DNA from: Methanomicrobiaceae archaeon
Lineage (GTDB): Archaea > Halobacteriota > Methanomicrobia > Methanomicrobiales > Methanomicrobiaceae
DNA length: 57,696 bases
Assembly (NCBI GenBank): GCA_016937345.1
Contig: JAFGWE010000009.1
Location: 1-57,696 of the forward strand
Reading direction: 5' to 3'
Below are positions 42,670 to 50,851 of this stretch, in pieces. The position numbers and the translations under genes are program-made. Position 1 is the first letter of the stretch; each line of letters opens with the position of its first letter. The notes beneath the pieces are model-generated. The model searched no databases. It was not told where the DNA came from and saw only the letters and a list, made by a program, of their open reading frames with translations.

Positions 42670-44082
42670 ATGAAAGGAAGCAATATACTGGTCGTTGAAG
42701 ACGAAATGATAATTGCAATGGAGATTCGTGCCACTCTAAAAAAACTCGGATACAATGTTTTAGGTTCAGTCATAAACGGTTACGATGCCATCCAGACAGC
42801 AGGGGAAAAAAGACCTGACCTTGTCCTTATGGACATAAGGCTCAAAGGGGATATGGACGGAATAGAAGCCGCCCGGAAAATAATGGAACTATATGATATC
42901 CCTGTCATTTTTCTTACAGGAAATTCCGATAAGACAACTGTTGAAAGGGCTGTTGAACTAAAACCGGCAGGATTTTTGATAAAACCATTCAAAGAGCGTG
43001 AACTTTTTGGAAATATCGAGATGGCTATTCACAAGCATAAGGTAACATCGGCAATCAAATCGGTCGATGAGTCTGACAAAGTATCAGATTCAGTCTCAAA
43101 AACAATTTCCAATATTAATACTGCACTTATCTCAACTGATACAAAAGGATTCATAAATCGTGCAAATAAATCCGCAATAGAACTGATAGGACTGGATCAA
43201 AACAAAATAATCGGAAGAAAGATCCCGGAAATATTCAGCACAGCAAACAAACCCGATATAGACAATAAACAGGAATCAGACTCATTTATTGTATGGCCCG
43301 ATGCAATAACAATTGACAGGATAAAAGGTGAGAATAACTGGGAAACTATATCTGTCAGCCTCTTATCCGGATTTGTTACAAATGAAATGAAAGATATAAA
43401 AGACTTTATTTTTTCAGTAAATCAGGAAAAAAATGAGAAAATAAATCTCAAAAAATCAGAGACTCTATTTGTCCGCCTTATGGAATCTGTTAACGAAATG
43501 GTTTTTTTAGTGGACAAAAAATTAAGTATATTACAGTACAACAAAAATTTTTTGGACTTTTCAAAAAGACTGGGAGTGAGCTCTTTTCAGCTTACAAGGA
43601 CTATATATGAGATTGCGGAATTATCTTTTTTTGTCGAGGCTGACGAATATATTGAAGTATTCAGAACAAACACACCTATAACCAAAACCAAGAGATTCAA
43701 AACAAAGAACAAGGAAATAAATTATTTTAGAATCAGCATGAATCCCAATTTCGACGGAAAGGAAGTGGTTTATGTTACAACAATTATTGATGACATCACG
43801 CCACTTATTCATGCAAAGGAACATGCAAAGTACATTACAGGAAGTCTTGCAGATATCGAAGAAAGCCTTAAAGAAATTAATGCACTGGTATCTGACATCA
43901 ATGAACCGCTTATTGAAATCATAGAGAAATCCAAAAATAAAAAAGATCCATCATCTGTAATTGTAAGTGAAAATGCTGATAAAATTGCAGAAATCATTGA
44001 AAGTTTCGAGATCCAGAGGATTAGATATGAAAATGCAATTGATCATATCAAATATATTGACAAAACAGCAGACAAATGGTAA
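42670..44082 (+). CDS. Response regulator with receiver and PAS domains, no DNA-binding output
   Basis: A 470-aa protein. Residues 1-120 are a receiver domain (ILVVEDEMIIAMEIR; phosphoacceptor Asp in LVLMDIRL ~56; Thr in FLTGN; Lys in LIKPF ~106). PAS-like domains follow at about 145-260 and 270-390 (FVRLMESVNEMVFLVDKKLS), and the end is helical. There is no HTH or enzymatic output. It is the partner of the kinase 20 nt upstream. As it cannot bind DNA itself, the signal must go to another protein; the flanking DNA-binding synthetases are possible partners (inference only). Confidence 0.88.
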   Translation: MKGSNILVVEDEMIIAMEIRATLKKLGYNVLGSVINGYDAIQTAGEKRPDLVLMDIRLKGDMDGIEAARKIMELYDIPVIFLTGNSDKTTVERAVELKPAGFLIKPFKERELFGNIEMAIHKHKVTSAIKSVDESDKVSDSVSKTISNINTALISTDTKGFINRANKSAIELIGLDQNKIIGRKIPEIFSTANKPDIDNKQESDSFIVWPDAITIDRIKGENNWETISVSLLSGFVTNEMKDIKDFIFSVNQEKNEKINLKKSETLFVRLMESVNEMVFLVDKKLSILQYNKNFLDFSKRLGVSSFQLTRTIYEIAELSFFVEADEYIEVFRTNTPITKTKRFKTKNKEINYFRISMNPNFDGKEVVYVTTIIDDITPLIHAKEHAKYITGSLADIEESLKEINALVSDINEPLIEIIEKSKNKKDPSSVIVSENADKIAEIIESFEIQRIRYENAIDHIKYIDKTADKW

Positions 44083-44091
44083 AAAAAGGGA

Positions 44092-45957
44092 TTATTCCCC
44101 CTTATATCTTTTAAGCTCCTGTTCACGAAGCTGATTTCTTTTTATCTTTCCGGAGAGTGTTTTTGGAAGTTCATCCATAAATTCAATCGCACGGGGATAT
44201 TTGTAAGGTGCTGTAATATTTTTAACAAACTTCTGAATATCATTGATAAGAGATTCACTCGGCTCAAAACCATCATTTAAAACAACAAAGGCCTTGACAA
44301 TCATTCCACGGATTCTGTCAGGTGAACCAACAACAGCAGACTCCTTTACAGCCGGATGTTCAAGAAGTGCGGATTCCACCTCAAAAGGACCAATCCTGTA
44401 ACCGGAACTCTTAATTACATCATCATCCCGTCCTACAAACCAGAAATATCCGTCATCATCACGATAAGCCTTATCGCCCGTATAATAAAACCCGTTCACG
44501 AAGGATTCTTTGTTTGCCTCAGGATTCTCCAGATATTCGACAATCAGGCCGACAGGTCTTGGGTTTAATGAAATAGCCATTCTTCCCTCCTCATAGTCTG
44601 CAACAGGTATTCCTTTGTCGTCATGGAGCTCAATTTTCCATCCGGGTGAGGGTTTTCCCATAGAACCGGGTTTGTTTTTTATGCAGGTGAATGATGCAAC
44701 TGCACAGCAGGTCTCAGTCTGCCCGTATCCCTCATGAATGGTAAGACCTGTTCCTTCTTCCCAGATCCTGATTACTTCAGGGTTTAATGGTTCGCCTGCG
44801 CTTGTGCAGTGGCGCAGTTCAGAGAGATCAAACTTGCTTAAATCTGCAAGAATCAGCATCCGGTATACAGTCGGGGGACAGCAAAAACTTGTAACCTCAT
44901 ATTTTTCAATGAATGGCAGAAGCTGGGTAGCCTCAAACCGTCCCCTGAAATCAATAATCAGCTGACATGCCCCGGCAATCCACTGACCAAAAATCTTACC
45001 CCATGCGCATTTTGCCCATCCGGTATCTGATGATGTAAAATGAACATCATTTGGTGTAAGATCATGCCACAATTCAGCAGTCACCTTATGCCCGAGAGGA
45101 AGTGCATTGTTGTGAAGAACCATCTTTGGTTCGCCGGTTGTTCCGGATGTGAAATAAATAAGCATTGGATCTTTGGAACGTGTTCTGAATTCTGCAGGCA
45201 TACTTACAGATTTATGTGAGACAGGAGCCGGATATAATAGCTCAAATGGATAGCTGGACCAGCCTTCGAGCTCTCCGTCAACAACCATCCTGGCCCTCAA
45301 TGTCGGGCATAAATTGCAAATCTCATTTATCTTCGGCGCATTCTCAAGATCTGTTACAACCATCTTAAATTTGCCTGCATTGATTCGGTATTTTAAATCT
45401 TTTGGAGTTAAAAGAACAGGGCACGGACAGACAACAGCGCCAAGCTTTATTAGACCTATTACAAATAACCACCATTCCGGAATACGGGGAAGCATAATAA
45501 GAACGCGGTCACCCTTATTGACATTGTATTTCAAAAGAATATTTGCTACCTGATTTGAAAGGTTTTTAAGATCCCTGAAAGAATACTTCTTTTCAAGACC
45601 TTTTTGATTTACCCAGATCATTGCAAGTTTGTTTCTGTCATTTTCAGCCCATTTATCTATGACATCATATCCAAAATTAAAATATTCAGGTACATCAATT
45701 GAGTAGTTTTTATATGTCTCCTCATAATTCTTCATATTGAAGGCTTTTTCTTTGGGAATGCGGCATTCAGATTCATCCGGTAGAGACCCGTTTTTTTTAA
45801 CACGTTCTATCTCGCTTTCAGTAATCCGCCAAAGTCTGCCAACCTTGACACCCTTCATGTGGCCGTCCCTTAACCATGAATGAACAGTACGGGGTTCAAC
45901 CTTTAGGGCATCTGCCACCTCCTGCGGAGTGTAATAATGTTTAGAATCAGAATTCAT
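44092..45957 (-). CDS. AMP-forming acyl-CoA synthetase fused to an N-terminal excisionase-type HTH domain
   Basis: A 621-aa fusion. Residues 8-55 are a winged HTH of the excisionase/MerR-like (HTH_17) type: YYTPQEVADALKVEPRTVHS, then GVKVGRLWRITESEIERV. The linker RIPKEKAFN resembles that of the RHH paralogue (KIPKDVPN). Residues 75-620 are the synthetase: YFTSGTTGEPKMVLHNNA, HEGYGQTET, YYTGDKAYRDDDGYFWFVGR and LPKTLSGKIKRNQL. It looks fully active. The internal Met has no ribosome-binding site. It is convergent with the response regulator, ending 9 nt from it, and has its own TATA box about 27 nt before ATG. Confidence 0.9.
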   Translation of the reverse strand: MNSDSKHYYTPQEVADALKVEPRTVHSWLRDGHMKGVKVGRLWRITESEIERVKKNGSLPDESECRIPKEKAFNMKNYEETYKNYSIDVPEYFNFGYDVIDKWAENDRNKLAMIWVNQKGLEKKYSFRDLKNLSNQVANILLKYNVNKGDRVLIMLPRIPEWWLFVIGLIKLGAVVCPCPVLLTPKDLKYRINAGKFKMVVTDLENAPKINEICNLCPTLRARMVVDGELEGWSSYPFELLYPAPVSHKSVSMPAEFRTRSKDPMLIYFTSGTTGEPKMVLHNNALPLGHKVTAELWHDLTPNDVHFTSSDTGWAKCAWGKIFGQWIAGACQLIIDFRGRFEATQLLPFIEKYEVTSFCCPPTVYRMLILADLSKFDLSELRHCTSAGEPLNPEVIRIWEEGTGLTIHEGYGQTETCCAVASFTCIKNKPGSMGKPSPGWKIELHDDKGIPVADYEEGRMAISLNPRPVGLIVEYLENPEANKESFVNGFYYTGDKAYRDDDGYFWFVGRDDDVIKSSGYRIGPFEVESALLEHPAVKESAVVGSPDRIRGMIVKAFVVLNDGFEPSESLINDIQKFVKNITAPYKYPRAIEFMDELPKTLSGKIKRNQLREQELKRYKGE

Positions 45958-45979
45958 TACAATAGTTATAATGATTGAG

Positions 45980-45990
45980 GTATATTAACA
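45980..45990 (-). promoter_or_regulatory. TATA box of the HTH-synthetase gene
   Basis: GTTAATATACC on the minus strand lies about 27 nt before the ATG at 45957, again predicting a leaderless transcript, as for the RHH paralogue. Confidence 0.45.
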
Positions 45991-46157
45991 TAATTTTATG
46001 TATTTCAAAAAAACAAAATGACTCTTTTTGAATGGACACCAAAATACATTTCACCTGTACAGGGTTCGTTGATGTTTATTTTGCCATATTTTTTTAACTT
46101 ATCTGAAAAAAAGAAAAACAGTTAATATTATCGTCAAAAGACTGGAAATTATATACA

Positions 46158-46712
46158 ATGGCTGACAAGAATTACGAATCCCTAAAAATAGAAAATATCG
46201 TCGCCTCCGGAGAAATCGCAGATTCAATTAATCTGGAAGAGGTTTCAAAAAAAATAGAGTCCTGCGAGCTTAATACAAAGCGTTTTCCGGGTGCAGTATA
46301 CAGAATTGAAAAACCAAAAATTGCATCCCTGATATTTTCATCAGGAAAGATTGTATTAACCGGTCTTCGTGAAAAAAAGGATTTAAAGGAAGGTCTTGAT
46401 TATATTATCAAATCCTTAAAAGAAGTGGGAGTTGAGACATTTGACGAGCCTAAAGTTGCAATAACAAACATTGTCTGCTCATATGACATTGGAAAACAGA
46501 TAAACCTGAACAGAGTTGTCGTAACATTAAATCTTGAGAACATCGAATACGAACCCGAACAATTCCCCGGTCTTGTATACAGAATAGAAGAACCAAAGAT
46601 TGTGGCTCTTATATTCTCGTCAGGAAAGATAATTTTAACAGGCGGAAAAAATCTTGTTGATGTCAAAAAAGGTCTTGATGTTCTCGAACAAAAACTTGAA
46701 AGTATAATGTAA
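46158..46712 (+). CDS. tbp: TATA-box-binding protein TBP
   Basis: A 184-aa TBP with two direct repeats of about 85 residues: IENIVASGEIADSINLEEV (~10) with FPGAVYRIEKPKIASLIFSS, and ITNIVCSYDIGKQINLNRV (~100) with FPGLVYRIEEPKIVALIFSS. These repeats form the saddle that bends the TATA box and recruits TFB. The phenylalanines that kink DNA are present. It lies beside the partner-switching genes. A TATA-like AATTATATAC ends 3 nt before the ATG. Confidence 0.96.
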   Translation: MADKNYESLKIENIVASGEIADSINLEEVSKKIESCELNTKRFPGAVYRIEKPKIASLIFSSGKIVLTGLREKKDLKEGLDYIIKSLKEVGVETFDEPKVAITNIVCSYDIGKQINLNRVVVTLNLENIEYEPEQFPGLVYRIEEPKIVALIFSSGKIILTGGKNLVDVKKGLDVLEQKLESIM

Positions 46713-46763
46713 ACCCAATTTTTCCGGATTTTTTTATTAGAAAAACAATTTTTCAATCAATTT

Positions 46764-47171
46764 TTATTTATCTTTAATAAGAGTCAGAATATTTTTATTA
46801 TTTTTATACTGGTAACTCACCTCATCCATAACTTCCCTTACCAGATATATGCCAAGCCCCCCTATACTCCGTTCATCAATATCTGATGTAATATCCGGTT
46901 TTGGTATTAAAAGAGGATTAAATGCAGGTGCGGAATCTGAAATCTCTATAGAGACATTTTGCAATGACGCTTCCAGACGTATTCCGATCAAACCGTCTTT
47001 CCCACGATAACCGTGGTTGATAATATTTACAATTACTTCCTCTAAGGATAACTGGACATTAAAAATTATTTCCTTAGAAAAATTATTCTGGCTGAGAATT
47101 TTGTCAACCTCAGATGCCAGCTTTTCTATTTTGTCAGGTTTTGCAGGTATGACTATATCCAGATTACTCAT
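46764..47171 (-). CDS. RsbW-type serine kinase (anti-sigma-factor-like ATPase)
   Basis: A 135-aa GHKL ATPase of the RsbW/SpoIIAB type. Motifs are EEVIVNIINHGYRGKDG (N box, ~43), ISDSAPAFNP (D-x-A, ~82) and RSIGGLGIYLVREVMD (~106, G box). In bacteria such kinases phosphorylate a STAS antagonist and hold a sigma factor; archaea have no sigma factor, so the target is different and unknown. ATG 47171 after AAGGTG is chosen over 47192, which would overlap the phosphatase gene. It lies downstream of rsbU in the same operon. Confidence 0.87.
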   Translation of the reverse strand: MSNLDIVIPAKPDKIEKLASEVDKILSQNNFSKEIIFNVQLSLEEVIVNIINHGYRGKDGLIGIRLEASLQNVSIEISDSAPAFNPLLIPKPDITSDIDERSIGGLGIYLVREVMDEVSYQYKNNKNILTLIKDK

Positions 47172-47179
47172 AATGCACC

Positions 47180-48562
47180 TTACTTTACACATATTACCAT
47201 CAGTGTTATATCATCATATTGCGGGGAATTGCCACAAAATTTATTCACATCATCAAGAATGCATTCTAAAATATCCTTAGCTGAGAGCTTCGCTGATGAC
47301 CGGATAATATTCTTGAGTCGCAATTCACCATACATCTCCTCTTTTTCATTTATTCCTTCGGTGATGCCGTCAGTATAAAGAACCATCACATCACCGGATT
47401 TCAGAGGACATATCTTTGAAACATAATCTGCATCCTCCATTGCACCCATAGCAATTCCTGTAGCTTCAAGTTCAGAAATTGTATCATCAGCCGAGTGATA
47501 GACCATCGGAGGGTTGTGTCCTGCATTTACATATTTTATTGAACTATTATTGTGATCAAGAACACCGTAAAACAGTGTGACAAACATACCGGCTTTTGAA
47601 TCCGCCGCTATCAGATTGTTGGCATCATGAATAACAATATCAGGATTGTTATTATGCCAGGTTGCATTGACACGCACTATAATCCGGGACAATGCCATGA
47701 ACAAGGCCGCAGGAATTCCTTTTCCAGATACATCGGCAATAAGAATTCCCATACGGCCGGCGTCAAGAGACACAACCTCAAACGGAATTACATCAAAAAA
47801 GTCCCCGCCGACTTCTTTTGCCATAACACTTCTTCCTGCGACATCAAACCCCTCAACCTGTGGAATAGTCTCAGGTAGAAAACTCTGCTGGATCTCTCCG
47901 GCAATAGCAAGTTCAGTATCCTTGTGCTCCATCTCCCTTACAAGAGTATCACGCTCTGCACGCATCCTGCGTTCATTTTCAAGATTTTTTATAATCAGGG
48001 CAAAGATAAAAACACCTGCCGCATTGGCAAGGATCATCGGAAGACTGACGCTTTCAACGATTTGAAGGGCTGTCGAAAAGGGTCTGGGAATTGCTAAAAC
48101 AAGCAGCATATGCAGACTTTCCATTAAAATCGCAAAAATCACCGCCATATAAACCGGAACAAATCTGCGCTTGTTTAAAATCCAGATAAATCCTCCCAGA
48201 AGTCCTGCAAGAATTGTTGCAATAACACAGGGAATAAGTGTGAACCCCCCAAGAGTTGCACGATATAAAGCGCCGATAAGACCTGAACCTACACCAACAA
48301 CAGGACCTCCGACAAGTCCGCCAACCATCGGACCAAGATCACGCACGTTGATAGTAACACCCGCAAGCTCAACTCCGCCCACAGTGCCATAGACAGAAAG
48401 TGCACCGAAGAACAGAATCAAAAATGCCTGAATCTTAATAGCAGGATGACCGTCAAGAACGCTTGAGAAAAAACTTAATCTTGTTAAAAGGTAAGCTGCA
48501 ACAATGATCACACACATTAACTGGAGAAGTACAACAAAAGATACAAAAATTGTCGTCAGCAT
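47180..48562 (-). CDS. SpoIIE/RsbU-type phosphatase with 5TM-LYT membrane sensor
   Basis: A ~460-aa protein. About six hydrophobic helices (1-195) form a 5TMR-LYT sensor (MVGGLVGGPVVGVGSGLIGA). A linker (ENERRMRAERDTLVREMEHK) leads to a PP2C-type phosphatase: EVGGDFFDVI (~258), LIADVSGKGIPAALFMALSR (~281), GHNPPMVYH, VLYTDGITEGINE (~400) and QYDDITLMVI. It would dephosphorylate the STAS protein at 48696. ATG 48562 is chosen; a GTG at 48595 would add 11 residues. It sits in one operon with the kinase gene, starting 133 nt from the divergent STAS gene. Confidence 0.9.
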   Translation of the reverse strand: MLTTIFVSFVVLLQLMCVIIVAAYLLTRLSFFSSVLDGHPAIKIQAFLILFFGALSVYGTVGGVELAGVTINVRDLGPMVGGLVGGPVVGVGSGLIGALYRATLGGFTLIPCVIATILAGLLGGFIWILNKRRFVPVYMAVIFAILMESLHMLLVLAIPRPFSTALQIVESVSLPMILANAAGVFIFALIIKNLENERRMRAERDTLVREMEHKDTELAIAGEIQQSFLPETIPQVEGFDVAGRSVMAKEVGGDFFDVIPFEVVSLDAGRMGILIADVSGKGIPAALFMALSRIIVRVNATWHNNNPDIVIHDANNLIAADSKAGMFVTLFYGVLDHNNSSIKYVNAGHNPPMVYHSADDTISELEATGIAMGAMEDADYVSKICPLKSGDVMVLYTDGITEGINEKEEMYGELRLKNIIRSSAKLSAKDILECILDDVNKFCGNSPQYDDITLMVICVK

Positions 48563-48695
48563 ATAAGTTCCGTATTTAGTTTTACACACAAACACACTTA
48601 AACTTCAGTACAATCATAATTTTTAACAAGGGTTATCTTTTTAGGAGCTAATAGTAATCTCTAATAATTGTAAATCAATAGATCAGGGTGATTTT

Positions 48696-49031
48696 TTGGA
48701 TATAACAATAACAAAGCAGGACAATATTACAATCCTGGCAATGAATGGACGATTAGACTCTATAACATCTGCAGATCTTGAAAATGAGATAAACAGAGAG
48801 ATTGAAAGCGGCAACCGCAGAGTTCTCCTCAATTTTTCCAGCGTCTCATATATTTCAAGCGGGGGCATGAGGGTATTGCTTGCAACAGCAAAAAAACTGA
48901 GAACAGAGGGTGACCGCTTCGGGCTCTGTTGTCTGACCGCAGATGTGCATAAAGTCCTAAAACTCGCAGGTTTCACCTCAATTTTTTCCATATATTCATC
49001 TGAGGGCGAGGCAGTTGTCGGATGGCAGTAA
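48696..49031 (+). CDS. STAS-domain anti-anti-sigma-like protein (RsbV-type)
   Basis: A 111-aa single STAS domain with phosphorylation segment SSVSYISSGGMRVLLATAKK (~50) and the following KVLKLAGFTSIFSIY. The TTG start at 48696 is 5 nt after GGTG. It is the natural substrate of the kinase (46764) and phosphatase (47180). It overlaps the MBL gene by 17 nt, so both are translated together. With the divergent pair this forms a complete partner switch. Confidence 0.88.
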   Translation: MDITITKQDNITILAMNGRLDSITSADLENEINREIESGNRRVLLNFSSVSYISSGGMRVLLATAKKLRTEGDRFGLCCLTADVHKVLKLAGFTSIFSIYSSEGEAVVGWQ

Positions 49032-50754
49032 CAAAACCATAATATCTTCTGCATGGCAACCGGTTCCGGGTGTTTCTGATGCAAATATATACCCGTATAT
49101 TCGTAAATGTGACACCATATCCTCAAATTCATACCTGATAGAAACACCTGAGGTTGTCTGCCTTATTGATCCGGGCAACCTTCCTGAACAAACCATACTG
49201 ATGGCCGCCCTTATAGAAGATCTCTTAAATAAGTGCAAACGCCCGGTTGTAGTATTTCTAACACATGCACATGTGGATCACTTCCTCGCCGTGATCCAGT
49301 ACACACCAATGGCTGCATACTTTAAGGAGGCAGTCCTTGCTGTCCAGAAAACAGGTGCGGATGCGCTCGAACGCGGGGATAAATATCTAACGCAGGCCGA
49401 TATCCTTGGACTAACAATAACCCCGATCAAGACAGATATAAAACTTCTCTGTGATAAAAAACAGAAAAGAACAGATATCACCTGTTATGAAGATAAAGGT
49501 GCATCCATAAAAATAACCAAAATTAAGACAGATGATCCCAAATATCCTTTACAAGAGGAGATCTCTTTTGGCAAAAAAAACCTTTTCTCAGTTTATCACA
49601 CACCGGGACATAGTCCTGACAGCATATGTCTTCGTATAGGAAAACTGCTTTTTATCGGTGATGTTTTATTTGCTGCAAATCCCGGAATTGCAGGTATGTA
49701 CGGGTGGGATCAGCAAACGCTGATAAGATCACTTGCAGGAATACAAAATATCATTAAAGAAAATGATATAGAATGGGTTCTTCCGGGACATGGCAGGATT
49801 TATCCGGCATCTGATGCAGTTTGCGCACTTGAAATTCTGGAGCAGGATGCATACAAACTGGAAAATATTGCTGAGTTAAATTCAAACCGGGCAGAAGAAA
49901 TAGCCGCATGCGCTGATGACTGCATGGAGGAGATCAATGAACTATTCACAATAATGTCAGGCAGGCTCAGATATGTTGCCTATATGATGGAGGAACTGGG
50001 AGAATCAGGGATGGCAGAAGAGATGACAGGGCTGATAAAAAGCGATGTCATTGATGAACTTCTGGAAGCTTTTTCATCATTTTCCATTCAGCACCATAAC
50101 TCGGAGAAAGTCTCCATTCATCTGGCATTAAAGGCCGGGCAGGTGATAGGAAAACTTGAGAGATCATTTTCCAAAGAATCTCTGACTGACATTATTGACC
50201 CGACACTTGTAACAAGAGCACAGAACCTGCTCTCAGATTACACAACAATGCTGAGGGGATTCTGCCCACCTGATAACCGCTCGGAGTGTGACTTAAACAG
50301 TATTCTGTCCAAAATAATACAGGATCTCTCATGCCCGCGCTGCTCTGATGATGATATACTTTCATCTGTGGATGATGAGACATCATTTATCCGGATGCTG
50401 ACTTTACGTCTCGGATCACAGCCGCTTTTAACAGACATTGATCTTTTTAAATCTTTTAATCCTTCATTATCTCCTGTCCTCATCAACAGGGATATATTCT
50501 CAGATCTAATAATCTATATTCTTGAAGACCTTGTTGGCATAGATGCAACCGGAATAACAATAAAAACCTGGCAAAACGACACAGAAGCGACAGTAGCGAT
50601 CTCGGGAAAAAGCGAATCTTTCGTTCTTTCAGAGGAGGCATTGATAAAAAAAGTTTTCCTGCGGCTGGCTGCCCGTTCCGGGTGTGCAGTGTCCTTAAAA
50701 AATACCGACAAAATAAGAACATTTGCAGTTTCTTTTCCAATACAACAAAAGTAA
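49015..50754 (+). CDS. Metallo-beta-lactamase-fold protein with kinase-like C-terminal region
   Basis: A 579-aa fusion. Residues 1-280 are an MBL-fold domain: VFLTHAHVDHFLAVIQY (~80, HxHxDH), VYHTPGHSPDSICLR (~195), LFIGDVLFAANPGI (~212) and VLPGHGRIYP (~255). From ~290 on come helices (CMEEINELFTIMSGRLRYVA) and then a region like a degenerate histidine-kinase ATPase (ILINRDIFSDLIIYILEDL replaced N box, and IKTWQNDTEATVAIS). No H-box or G-box is complete. It overlaps the RsbV-type gene and is probably the output of the module (inference). Confidence 0.72.
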   Translation: MSDGSNKTIISSAWQPVPGVSDANIYPYIRKCDTISSNSYLIETPEVVCLIDPGNLPEQTILMAALIEDLLNKCKRPVVVFLTHAHVDHFLAVIQYTPMAAYFKEAVLAVQKTGADALERGDKYLTQADILGLTITPIKTDIKLLCDKKQKRTDITCYEDKGASIKITKIKTDDPKYPLQEEISFGKKNLFSVYHTPGHSPDSICLRIGKLLFIGDVLFAANPGIAGMYGWDQQTLIRSLAGIQNIIKENDIEWVLPGHGRIYPASDAVCALEILEQDAYKLENIAELNSNRAEEIAACADDCMEEINELFTIMSGRLRYVAYMMEELGESGMAEEMTGLIKSDVIDELLEAFSSFSIQHHNSEKVSIHLALKAGQVIGKLERSFSKESLTDIIDPTLVTRAQNLLSDYTTMLRGFCPPDNRSECDLNSILSKIIQDLSCPRCSDDDILSSVDDETSFIRMLTLRLGSQPLLTDIDLFKSFNPSLSPVLINRDIFSDLIIYILEDLVGIDATGITIKTWQNDTEATVAISGKSESFVLSEEALIKKVFLRLAARSGCAVSLKNTDKIRTFAVSFPIQQK

Positions 50755-50851
50755 ATCTAAATAACTAAACTATAATACAGATTTTTTAAGAGAAAATATT
50801 CTTTATCAGAGTATTAACAGGAAAATAAAAAGAAAAATATTTTGAATATAT

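Noticed and set aside
46018-46125. 35-codon frame between the HTH-synthetase and tbp
   Set aside because: Low-complexity end, no ribosome-binding site, and it lies where the tbp promoter is expected.
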